Source of the DNA: Citrus sinensis
Lineage: Eukaryota > Streptophyta > Magnoliopsida > Sapindales > Rutaceae
Assembly: GCF_022201045.2 (NCBI RefSeq)
Contig: NC_068557.1
Span: 26,947,501-27,011,500, forward strand
DNA length: 64,000 nucleotides
Direction of reading: 5' to 3'
Each line of letters opens with the position of its first letter. Positions within the stretch are counted from its first letter, which is position 1. Positions 1 through 10,461 of the stretch are shown piece after piece. The notes beneath the pieces are model-generated. The model was not told the origin of the DNA. It ran no database searches and saw only the letters and a program-made list of their open reading frames with translations. The position numbers and the translations under genes are program-made.

Positions 1-199
1 CAATATTATATAAATCAGATTTGTCTAACCAGTCTGTCTTTCTTGTGTCTCAATAATTTTTTTTTTTTTTTTTTTTTGTGTACATTCTATACGTATGCAA
101 CAATATATAAAGTCAAGACTCAAGACAAGTATGTTATCACATACATACAGGCAGAGGTAGAAGGACATTGTCTTCAATTGCTTGACATCAATATTTTAG

Positions 200-220
200 T
201 TATATATATATATATATATA
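200..220. repeat. (TA)n microsatellite
   Basis: A run of about ten TA units. It lies downstream of the MIR167 hairpin on the minus strand. No coding sequence was seen between 1 and 417. Confidence 0.9.
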
Positions 221-417
221 GCTGGATGAGATTGGTAAGAAAAATTGCAAGCTTAACATCAGAGGATGCAATTAAAATCGTTAAATAAGTAATAATGTAA
301 TAGAAAATGATGAATTGAAGAAATTAATTACCTGAAATGAAGCTGTGAAGTTGTGAGATGATGAACTTTTGAAAGCTATTAAGATTCAAGAGTACCCTTC
401 CATAAATGTTGGTGAAT

Positions 418-770
418 GAGTAATTGAAGCTGCAAGATGACCTGATGGAACCATTCATCTACGAAGCTAATAAATCACACCCTAAAACTCTCTTACATAT
501 TAACCTTTACCCTTAATTTTAGGGGGCAAAAAAGATCAAAATAAAACTAAAAAAGTGATTGGATTTAAAGGCGCTATTCCATCTATCCTCTTAATAATTG
601 CACGAAAATATAAAACCCCACCATTTATTCAATAGAATTGAAACCATGGATCTAATTAAAAGAAATTAAATCTAAAAACTATAAGGAATTAATATATATA
701 TATATATACAAAAAGGTTGATTACCAGATCATGCTGGCAGCTTCAATCTCTCAAACCAACATATCAAACA
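418..770 (-). ncRNA. MIR167: MIR167 microRNA precursor (long-loop hairpin)
   Basis: On the minus strand the 5' arm contains a perfect miR167 sequence (724-745, beginning TGAAGCTGCCAGCATGATCT and ending GG, the miR167d form). About 280 nt downstream the 3' arm (about 424-444) carries the near-complementary star strand, beginning AGGTCATCTTGCAGCTTCAA. Pairing extends past the duplex on both sides: GTTGGT with ACCAAC at the base, and AACC with GGTT on the loop side. This is a real foldback and not a chance match. The loop is long, with a TA repeat inside it; from memory some MIR167 members also have long loops. In plants miR167 guides cleavage of ARF6 and ARF8 auxin response factor mRNAs. A TATA box lies upstream at 995-1001. 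No protein gene overlaps it; the small ORFs reported across it are chance. Confidence 0.93.
724..745 (-). ncRNA. mature miR167-5p
   Basis: This is the 22-nt guide strand on the 5' arm of the hairpin. It starts with U, as AGO1-loaded miRNAs usually do, and ends in CUGG. Aligned to the reverse complement of the star arm it shows one bulge and a few mismatches, which is acceptable for DCL1 processing. Confidence 0.93.
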
Positions 771-994
771 CCAACAGGAAGAAGAAGAAACGGGAAAGTA
801 AAATGAATATGTTCAAATGGGAAGAGACGAGAGGGTTCTTTAAGGAAACGAGCAGAAGCTTCAATATTCAAAAAAGGTTAACAAAAAAGAAAATGAAAGC
901 ACGAGCCATGCATGTTTTAGGCATGGAAAATGAATATACTCGTGATGACTAGCTACTTTATAGCTTTATGCTGCTCTCTCCTTCTCTCCTTCAA

Positions 995-1001
995 ATTTAT
1001 A
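995..1001 (-). promoter_or_regulatory. TATA box of MIR167
   Basis: TATAAAT lies on the minus strand about 250 bp upstream of the mature miRNA, placing transcription start near 965. A CT-rich tract (974-992) follows it and a CATGCATG RY-type motif lies nearby at about 907-914. The placement suits a Pol II pri-miRNA promoter, but the start site is inferred. Confidence 0.5.
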
Positions 1002-1532
1002 CATAGATGCAGCTCTCTAATTTTCTTATGCTCTTTCTTTAGTAAAATTGTGTCTCATAGAGAAAGAGAGATGATAGATAGGAGTATTTAATGGTAGCTT
1101 TTGGTCCTTATTCGATTGATATTATTATATCCCTTACAGCTATTGACACTGACCCATTAATATAATTTCCTCCCTCTTCCGTTCAACTTATATTTTACAT
1201 AACTAACACATACGTGGCATCAATATGGGACCACTAACAATATTTTTATAAATTAAGTATCAAGTTTAACCTTGTTTAAACTCAAGTTAAAAAATTTCTC
1301 GAAAAGTGTTGAGAATAACTTTTTTTTACTAAGAATATATATTTGATGCAACCCTCAATTTATGAGCTAGCTTCTTGAGTGTGAGTTAGAACCATGAGCT
1401 TCTATATGATATCACAACTAAACTCATGCACAAGTTGTAATATTCCCCATTAGTTGATAATATTAGTTTTTACGCTAAGAATATAAGTTTGAAGCAACCA
1501 CCGACGCATAAGCTATTTTTTAGTATGAGTTA
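1002..1532. other. Intergenic, upstream of MIR167
   Basis: AT-rich DNA with no gene. It presumably includes the upstream promoter of the minus-strand MIR167. A weak direct repeat is visible: a TAAGAATAT...GAAGCAACC-like stretch occurs at about 1331-1360 and again at about 1468-1500. Confidence 0.5.
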
Positions 1533-2289
1533 TGTTGGAAATACGAACCAATATTGCTTCTTTGAACTTTAAAATTAATTAGTTAGAATAACGACAGCAA
1601 TAAGAAAACCCAATTGCAATGAACAATGGCTTGAGAATAACATCCTTGTTAATTAATGCATAGTTGTACCCAAGAACACGTAACTCGCAACCATAAACTA
1701 GAAAGTTGCATTCCATAAACCTGAAGTTGTTACTCAATCAACTAATATAAATTTGTCAAGACGTGCAAAGCTCTATCCTTAAGGCAAAATTCTACATCTC
1801 AAAATAAGATTTTTCTGTGCACAAAGGACAAATAAGATAGTTTGACCTCCAGAACATAATGACTATTGTGAGGTTACACTCCCAAGAGCAACAATTTTGA
1901 ATAACAAAAGTAAATTGATGAAAAAAATGAGAAACAATTAGAGAGGTATAATTAGAACAATTGAATTATTTTCTTCTCTTTTTATTGTTGTAGTAGGTAT
2001 CATTAAAGGTTTTGTATAATCTCTTTTATAGAGAAACCTTCTATAGACCCTTTCCTAATTCAATTTGAGTTAATCACTAATTTCCTTATTTAATTTGAAT
2101 CAATAATCCATTTATCTCATAATTTAATTCAAATTAAATAATTAAATTACATGTGAATTTAACTTATTCTACTCTAATTTATAATTAAATCAAACGCATA
2201 AGCAATTTCAATTCAAACATGAAAATAAGTATTCTCCCTTCCTCTAACGTGGGATATTAATATTTTGAAATTGCCGTATAATTCCAACA
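1533..2289. mobile_element. Solo LTR of a retrotransposon (fossil)
   Basis: A 757-bp segment begins TGTTGGAA and ends TTCCAACA, the TG...CA inverted ends of an LTR. It is flanked by a perfect 5-bp target duplication, AGTTA, at 1528-1532 and 2290-2294. No primer-binding site, internal region or second LTR lies next to it, so it reads as the solo LTR left by recombination between the two ends. The TGTTGGA start is common in Ty1/copia elements, but the family cannot be fixed without internal sequence. The intact duplication suggests a fairly recent insertion. Confidence 0.82.
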
Positions 2290-4447
2290 AGTTAAACACA
2301 TGACCTTCTATAATAATAAGTTACGAAAGGTAATAATAAGAATTACCCATGCCAACCTTAATAATACAAGCTAGAAACCTCGTGGCGCATGCTTTGTTAA
2401 TTTTGTCACGATTATGTATTATATATTAAAGACGGATTGAATGGTTCTTCAAGTGTTATAAATAAAAGATTCTAGCTTCTGAATCTTAATTACCTCATTA
2501 CATGTTGGGATCAACTAGGGTTCCGGGAGCCATCTTCTTCTTCTCTTTCATATACCCAGTTGAACGAATCTATAATAGAAAAAGGATGCATGTTGCCATG
2601 TGCTTAGTGAGCTAGCTAGCTCTTGGTCCCTACAGCAATGCTGCAAATTCAATAAATGGGTTTCATTGTTATTTATTTATATGAAGGGGCATGAATTGGC
2701 CAGGTTGGTGGAATGATCAGTTGATCAGGCTGCCATCCTCTTTGTCTTTAGCTTCGGGTGGTTCTTCTGTCTCTTCTTTTAAATTGCTGTCATTAGTTGA
2801 CGCTAACAATGACAATATATATAAATAGACATGTCCTAGTTTTTTTTCAAAAAAAAAAAAAATTAGAGAAGAAGAGGACCACAATCTTTATAATATAGGT
2901 TCTGATTAGTAGATAAGAGTCACATGGTTATGCTTTGTAATTTTTCTCCAAGAGTCGAGTCGTCTGTTGATTAAGGTTGGTGAGGTGGTGGTTGAGAATA
3001 AAGCAATCTGGGTTAGGGTTTTTCTTTGCAAATTCATTGGAGGTTTCTCCTTTTTTTGCCATTATTTTTTGTCCCACCACTTGTATGTTAGTTGATTGTC
3101 CCCTTTTATATCCCCTTTATTTTTAGGGTTTTTAGATGCCCCACAGTAATCAAAAGTTTCTGTCTATTAAGGTTGGCGTAGTATATATACATATATGACT
3201 CTTACATGATTTCTTTATTTTTAATTAGCTAGATATATTCTATACATGAAAAAAGAAAAAGACAATTAAAACTAGTGAATTGTCATATACAGAGAAAAAG
3301 TGTATATGTTTGTATACATGTATTTTTATTTTATTAAAATAAGAATCCTACTAAAATATAAAAAAAAAAAATTTAATATGTTAAGAATTTATTTTTTATT
3401 TATTAATAAATTTTATTAAAATAAAGATGTCCTGTTTATTAAAAAAAAAATTATATATACATAAGAATTGAAGTTTTTAATTCCAAATTCAAAGTTGATG
3501 GATAGATGGGAAGAAGATAAAACTCAGAGCTCACCGCACATGGGGAACATCTTGTACTACAAATACTACACAGTTGGCGACTTGGCTTGTCTTTCTCTGA
3601 CATTTAATTTCTCATTGGAAAATGTATTTCTAGCTCGTCTTATCTGATAGCTAAGCCAGCTAGCTTCAGTGAAGACTCGAGAAAGTTTTTCTCAAGTCCA
3701 AGTCTCATGGTCTCCATAGCTCATGGAATCTTTTTCTTTCTTGTATTAATTAAAAGAGTGGAAAAATTATGTTACCCCAGCAATGAATCCATCTCAATTC
3801 CACTAATTTAAAATTTAATTCAAAATTTAGGATAACATTATATTTTATTATATGTTTAACTTTTATTTATGCTTATATACGCAAGAATTGAAATAAGTTC
3901 TCATACTAAAAAGATTAACTATTTAAAGTAATCAACTTAATTGCAATAACTTAAATCTTGGAGGATCTAGGCATCCATTAACCCCATCTATTATACATAA
4001 TAATGATTATTTAGCTTGTCCTTTCTGCTTTTAATTATATGGGAGTGATTCAAATTACAAATGAAGTTCCTCTTAACAAGCCAACTCTTCACACATTTTT
4101 GCCTTTGTTTTTTTCCCAAAATTAATTATTGGATGCTCCCACTCGAAACCCTCCTGATCTTTGGTTGAATTTTTGTCACATGTACTTGACAACAAATCAT
4201 GCATTAATAAATACGCGAGTAAATGATAATTGACTTTTTATTATATACATGTTCATATTAAAATCTTATCTCAGTATGTCTCTACTTATACTAGTAAATG
4301 CCCTCGTATAAACTTGCCAGTCTTGGGGCAAAATAAAGAGTGCAATAAATGCTTCAACGTCCGTAATAACGGCACAAATTTTCCAAGTGAATCACGTTGA
4401 ACTTTCCAATTTAATCTTAAATTGAGCATAGAATAATCAAATATTAT
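2290..4447. other. Intergenic AT-rich DNA
   Basis: No gene recognised on either strand. A/T-run DNA includes a poly-A stretch near 2850 and a degenerate AT-rich repeat at about 3330-3460 where TTTTATTAAAATAA recurs. Confidence 0.4.
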
Positions 4448-4476
4448 CCCCCCCCCCCCCCCCCCCCCCCCCCCCC
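4448..4476. repeat. Poly-C tract, 29 bp
   Basis: An uninterrupted run of 29 C on the plus strand, within AT-rich DNA. It gives a false polyglycine ORF on the minus strand. Its length may be inexact, because homopolymers are hard to sequence. Confidence 0.9.
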
Positions 4477-4819
4477 ATTTTTCAAACCGTATCTTTGAAA
4501 TTAACATAATCATTCCGTTAATTACGCAAACCCAACTTGACATTTAACCCAGAGCTAATCAAGATAATTAAGGGCAGAGCAATTTCTCTGGTAAAATGTT
4601 AATTGCATATGTATAGTATAGATTGTTCTTAATTAATTTATTAATTAACAAATTGTGGGGGGGTCCACGTCTGATGTGATTATGTTTCGGTGTGTTTCCT
4701 ATGTTGATCATGTCAATAATTAATTGGACTCGTAAATGAAACCATGGCCATGGCAAACATGTTTAGTTCAAATCCATCAACCAGATAATCATGATTAAGA
4801 TGCATTAACTAGCGTGGCA

Positions 4820-4821
<2 letters not shown>

Positions 4822-4857
<36 letters not shown>
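4822..4857. repeat. (TA)n microsatellite
   Basis: About 18 TA units. No gene is nearby. Confidence 0.9.
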
Positions 4858-4861
<4 letters not shown>

Positions 4862-7172
4862 CTTTCCGATTGGAAAAATATCATCTTCTAATTTGATCTC
4901 TTCTGAATTTTTTGAAATCTTCTGCAATATGTCTTGTAGTGATAGTGTATGAGTAAGATTTAATTTTTTTTTTAATTTTTTTATTTATTAACTATCAATC
5001 AGCAATTAAGTTATTTACTCATGATATGATCAGATTATGAGAGAATCATGATCCTTTAGATTGTCCCCCCGCAACCTCTCATTTGTCGACACGAGCGATC
5101 AGGCTGTGAGTTCTTGTGAATCTCAACTTCACCCCATAACGTACGTTCTGGTGGCAATTTTCTCATGTGTAGTGTGTTTCTTTTCCATTTGTGATCAATC
5201 CTTGTCACCTTTTCTTTTGTTTTCTTTTTTCAAATTTGTTGTTTTTTTTATAATATATTAAATCAGATCCCATCTCGTCAAATTACAAACCCAAGAGATA
5301 AAAATTATTTGTTAAATTGATAGACGACTATATGATTTTAAAATATTATTTAATTTTTATTTTTTTTCACAACTTAAAGATTTTTTACTCTGATTAAATT
5401 AATGGTCGTTAAACAATAATAAAAAAATAATAATATCATTGTGATTATTGATTCATTGTTCAGTAAAAATGTAGGTAAATGCTGAATCTTAATCTTAAAT
5501 TTTGAAAGAGATCTTATGTTTTAAAAATCAAACAAATAACATTGAACACTTTAAAAAAATCAATTTTTATTTTTTAAACTGGTGTTGCAACTTTCATGTT
5601 TTAGTAGACTGGAAGGATGCGTATTGGTTTGACAAGTGACATGACGTAAAAATAAGATAATAATCATAAAAAATAAGTGAGATGTAAAATTTTGTTTTCT
5701 TTCCCGTTTTGGACGTAATCCTTTTTTGGGACCAATATTGACTGAATTACCAAAAGCTAGGGGGCATAAAGTGAATTTGATTCCATAACCAAGAAGAAAA
5801 AGCAAGTCCCCACTCCCTACCAGATTCATCATTTTTTTTTTTAAAGTTTTACGAATTAAATAATTTATCGTTGACTTGGTATTTCAAGTAAATTAAGCAT
5901 CCACCCTTTTCTTTTCTTTTTTTTTTTTTGCTGGGATACAACCAAAATATTATAATCAAACAATTTCGTTGGTTATTGGAAAACCCAATTTTGGTATCAA
6001 ATCATTCAAAGTAACTAGCGTGCACTAGTTAACTTGAGTTTTGACTTAACAAGTTTACAATTGGTGGATGGATTCAACAAATAAAAAACTAAGTTGCAAA
6101 CCAAGCTGTCCTTATAAAAAAGGATGGCGTTTAATCATAATGGAATTATCTTTTGACTAATGAAGCATCAATAATTTCCTGTTTAATATAGCTATTAATT
6201 TTTTAAAAGTAATATAATTATTAAAAATTGTTAATAATATGATTATTTTTTTCATTAATTCTTAATTTTGGTGAGATATCAAATTCTCTTAATTGTTGGT
6301 GACTACTGATTGATAAACCAAACTCCGTGTCTCTCTTTTATTCTTTTTTTTTCCTCTCTCCTTTTTCTACGGAAACTATGCACGTCAAAGGTGTTAATCC
6401 AAGAGTCTTTTTTCTTGATTATCATATTAAACATTATTTTCACGATGCTTCTTTATTTCCTTTTCATGATTTAGTGATAGTCATTTTTTATCTCTTCGTC
6501 ATTTTCATGACCTTTCTTTTATTTTATTTCTACATGATGCAATAATAGAGGCTTTGTCTCTTGACTATCATACACTCCTTTGCTTTCGTGTTTTTCCACA
6601 TCACATCTCAAGGGAGTCTTTAGTATAGCAAAGATGTATTAGCTAACTATTAGGTCCGTTGTTTGGATGCTTATATATGGTTGAAAGATTTTCCACCACA
6701 TTTAAGCTACCACCTTTGATTGATTGTGATCTCGATTTTAATGAAGTATTATCTTTTGAAAAAAAAAATAATAATAATAACAGCAGAGGCTTTTTTTTTT
6801 TTTTTTTTTTCTGTCCATTTCCAAGTCTCGCTTATTATTTCCAATCATCCGAGCTCTTTGTATTATTTCATTAAATTAGTTTGAATTAAGATTTATTTGG
6901 ATTTACATTGAAACCTTCACAGTTTGAATCCAATTTTCGAATTTAACAAATTTGACATTTGTTTTTTTTAAAACTTATTGCATCTCTTTGTAAGGTGGCC
7001 CATGACCTAAACTGATTGCAAATTCGAGATAAAGTGGGCCAAGCCCATTCAAAACAGAGTCAGGCCCAATTTTGAGCCTGGTTAGTTCACTCGAGGCACC
7101 CGAGGTCAAATCTGTTAGAACTTATAAAAACTCGTCGACGCTAGCCGGAGTAAGTTTGTGCTATGTAAACAC
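4858..7172. other. Intergenic AT-rich DNA
   Basis: No gene recognised. The short ORFs here are low-complexity (Phe/Leu-rich from T runs) and lack conserved motifs. The stretch from about 6990 to 7170 is less AT-rich, but I could not assign it to anything. Confidence 0.4.
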
Positions 7173-7180
7173 AATATGAG

Positions 7181-7714
7181 CAGTGGCGGATCTAAAAAAA
7201 TAATTTATCAGGAGTTAAATCAGATAATAGTAAAATATAAAAAACTAAAATTTTGAATATATAAAATATTTACTAATACATTTATAATTAGTCTTTACGC
7301 ATTTTTATATTTTAAAAATGTTATGCAATAGACTCATTATCAATATTATTGAATTTATTGTTTTTTCTATAAACAACCAAACTATCACTTATCCCATCCG
7401 ATTTCAAAGATGATCCTTCATGAGTTTTATTACTGAAAACGTTCGTTCTACTATTATTATATAAACTGTAAGAATTAACCATATTTTTTAGAACAGAAAA
7501 TATTTTAAGTGGTGGGCTATCATCATTTTTAATTAAAATATAAGTTTTTTATTTCTTAAAAGTCAAAGTTTAAATTTTATGGGGGTTTATATTTTATAGT
7601 GACTATTTTAATAAATTTAATGGGGATTAATTAGAAAATTAAAATATTTTTCTCTTTTATTATTATTATTATTATTATTGGCCAGTGGGGGCTCATGTGC
7701 TGCATCCGTCCCTG
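7181..7714 (-). mobile_element. Degraded hAT DNA transposon
   Basis: A 534-bp element with imperfect terminal inverted repeats (CAGTGGCGGATCTA at the left, CAGGGACGGATGCA at the right when reverse-complemented). It is flanked by a perfect 8-bp target duplication AATATGAG (7173-7180 and 7715-7722), which is diagnostic of the hAT superfamily. On the minus strand, around 7400-7455, is a remnant of the hAT C-terminal dimerisation domain: VERTFSVIKLMKDHL, a stop, then NRMG, with a frameshift after it. The rest of the transposase is gone, so the copy is internally deleted and non-autonomous. Confidence 0.85.
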
Positions 7715-7887
7715 AATATGAGCATTAAAATTATACAAGCATAAGTAACTCCCCACATTGAGTTTGATGCTCCTAAGTCATAGGCTGTAGCGATCCATGG
7801 TTAAATGTCAGTAATCTAGAGATTGAAAAGCAAAGATCCTTATATTGAAGATGTGATATGACATTTATGAAGTTTGGTTGCAAAGAA

Positions 7888-10017
7888 TCAATCCTCCATA
7901 CTTTCTATCTTTGGCCACCCTTGATCAGCCTGCGACTTCACAAACTGTGCCAGAAGCTTGATATCTTCATCCTGCAAACGTGCTCCAAATGTGCATTGGC
8001 CCCTTGGTGTGCACTTCTCACCAAAGCCCTGCATGCAAACAGGGGACTCACACTCCTTTGTTGTCTACCAAGTTAAAATAGTTCAGCAGAAATGCTAAAC
8101 TTTTAGAAGAAAACTTACTGGCATTCTTCCCTTTCCAAAGTATGTAACATGGTATATCTCATCTTCTGTGTCAACTCCATTTCTGTAGAGGCAGGCAGCC
8201 AATGGACTATCTTAAAATCGAGGGCATAAAAGTAAATGAAAACCTAGAAGCTCCTACATTTGTTAATCATATTATGGCATTTAATTATACTTGGAGAACA
8301 TATAATCATCTCAAACGAGTCTTATGAAAAGTAAACCCAATTTAGGTTCCAGCACATTCAACTGCAAGCTGGCCTATTTTTAAATTCTCCTATAGTTACA
8401 CCAGTTCAGAATGTTGACGGCAAGAGAAAATGCAGTGAAATTGTGCCACGTTACCTCTGTAAATCTTTCAAAAAGAGCGTTGCGCCCTGATAAATATCGG
8501 AAGTTATTGATTAGAGAGGAAGCTACAGTTCAAAAGGATGATTATCTGGACTTCACGATGAGGCAACTTACTGGTTGAATTACGTTTCCACCACCATCAT
8601 GGCACCCAATGCAAGCTTGACGGAACAGTGAGGCCCCCTTTTGAATATCCACGGTTTGCGCAAGTGACACTGCAGCATGAAAAAAGCCGAGAGAAACTGG
8701 TAAGCATAAAACATTGTAAGTGTCATATTTCTGGAGTTCCAATTCCATGGAGAGTTGTTGCTTCCAATGAAATGATTTTAGTGGGGAAAGGCGATATATT
8801 GTAGCAAGTCTAGTTGGACACTGGATACTAGTGATAACTTGCTCCTCTTTCATGATGTAAGAAATTATTCTAAATCACAAAAGCTGAAATTCTTTCCTGC
8901 AAAGTAAGTTTCAGCTGCTGTCTTGTGACTACCTGGTGTTCGCACGTGAGATGAAGACAAGGCATTGCAAAAATGAACATTCAGAGCACTGAAATCTGAT
9001 AGACTGATAAAGCCATTTCAATGCACATTGAATCATATTACAACTTTGTTTCAGAAAAATGAGTTGCTAGTAATCATAATGACCATAACAACATGATCAA
9101 ATTGCAACATTAAGTTTAAAGCTAGCTATATTGAAGGATAAAGAAAAGTTTTTATTTTTGGCCAGCTATCTCATCAATGAAACTGATTTTACTGGCTTGC
9201 CCTAGCCAGCAAAAATATTATTTTCAATACAGTGAAAATAGCAATTTTTAAAATTCTTTGCAACATCATGGGAAATATTCCACTTCTCTTTTTCTCTTAA
9301 TGTACAATGTCCTTGTTACGCCCCTTATCCTATGGTTTATTAGAAATGAGCTTCAATGATGAATATGATTTGCTTGATCAAATACGCCAGTATTTTCTTT
9401 TTCCTACCTCTTTTACAATCTAATTTTACCCGATAGAATATGGAACTTCAAGAATTAATTGCCCTTCTCATACCAAAATTGTATCTAACAAAATTTATTG
9501 AAATCAAGCTATATATGGAAGTTCAAAATTTCTTTAACACGGTCTAATAAGATTGCCACGCAAGGTAAAACAAGAAACTGAATGCTCTAAAGTATTAAAG
9601 CTTATCACAAATAATATATTCGTCTAAGAAGAAATTTTGACGTGTGCTGCCGGTTGATTCTCAAATCTGGAAACCACAAGCAACAGTAAAATATATGCAA
9701 TAGCGGATAATGAGCCCATTAACTGAATGGTGATGGTGGTTAAATTTTACCTGGGTCGTTGCAGATAGGCGATAAGACTAACATTGCAGCCATGAATGGA
9801 GGAGCCAAGCTCTTTACAAACTTTACTTGTTTGCTCTGCAATGGAGCTGGGTTTTGCATTTCTGCTTCTTTCCTATTTCCCTTTGAACACAAAGCACACA
9901 TTACAAAAAATCCTTATCTTCCAGTTATCGAAAAATATGATGCGAAGAGAGGCTGACCTTTGTTGACAGGCGAAGCTTTGGATTGTTGCAGCAGGTCACC
10001 AGTGAAAGCAGCGCCAT
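7888..10017 (-). CDS. PETJ: Cytochrome c6A, chloroplast
   Basis: Six exons: 10017-9958, 9880-9751, 8669-8572, 8486-8455, 8182-8119 and 8028-7888, joining in frame to 174 aa. The N-terminus (MALLSLVTCC...) is a transit peptide, followed by a hydrophobic SLAPPFMAAMLVLSPIC segment that fits twin thylakoid-lumen targeting. The mature part has the haem site CIGCH, a Met ligand in GKGRMPGFG, and the c6A-specific loop insertion with its cysteine pair (KCTPRGQCTFG). Plant c6A is a thylakoid-lumen haem protein whose loop disulphide can exchange thiols. Its low redox potential argues against a simple plastocyanin substitute, and its exact role is unsettled. Length and sequence match the Arabidopsis protein as I remember it (about 175 aa). 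It shares a 444-bp head-to-head intergenic region with LCAT4. No defects seen. Confidence 0.96.
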
Positions 10018-10461
10018 TTCTCTTTTTTTCTATTTGTACTTTGTGCTTGTGGGGAATTTTTTTTTTTTTTTTTTATAAAATGGGTTGGTTTGATAAATTT
10101 GACTAATTATGCTTTTCCCGTATGGCTGTGATGACGTGTCATGACTCTTTTGGTTCCGGAGAGACTCTGTCTTACTAGTAAAAAACACCAAAAATTATCC
10201 TCAATTATTTTAAACAAAAAGAAAAAAGACACAATAAAATAATAATAAAAAAATTGTCGTCTTGTCAATCAAAGTTCCGTTCAATTCATGTAATCCATAA
10301 TGTGAAGATTTGGTGGCGCCTTTAGCTTCACGGCTCTTTCTTCTCACACTCCATTAACAAAGGAAATCATTTTTTTCCCAGAATTAACCAAACCCTAAAA
10401 TTCCAACATTTCGCTATTCGAACTGATAATCAATAAAATTTCATACCAATCTTGATTCAAT
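10018..10461. promoter_or_regulatory. Shared head-to-head promoter region (c6A / LCAT4)
   Basis: 444 bp separate the start codons of the divergent cytochrome c6A and LCAT4 genes, so both 5' UTRs and promoters must lie here. It contains a poly-T run near 10050-10072 and no clear TATA box for either gene, which fits constitutive expression. A true bidirectional promoter is inferred only from spacing. Confidence 0.55.

Noticed and set aside
43-288. 81-aa ORF at the left edge
   Set aside because: Composed of a poly-Phe run and TA-repeat Tyr/Ile codons; no family resemblance and no splice context.
731-952. 73-aa Lys-rich plus-strand ORF
   Set aside because: It is the antisense of the MIR167 5' arm and leader; no conserved protein features.
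2500-2820. A second miRNA or a hidden exon near 2.5-2.8 kb
   Set aside because: The stretch is less AT-rich, but I could match it to no conserved miRNA and saw no paired arm or coding frame.
4286-4543. 85-aa polyglycine ORF
   Set aside because: Produced by the 29-bp poly-C tract.
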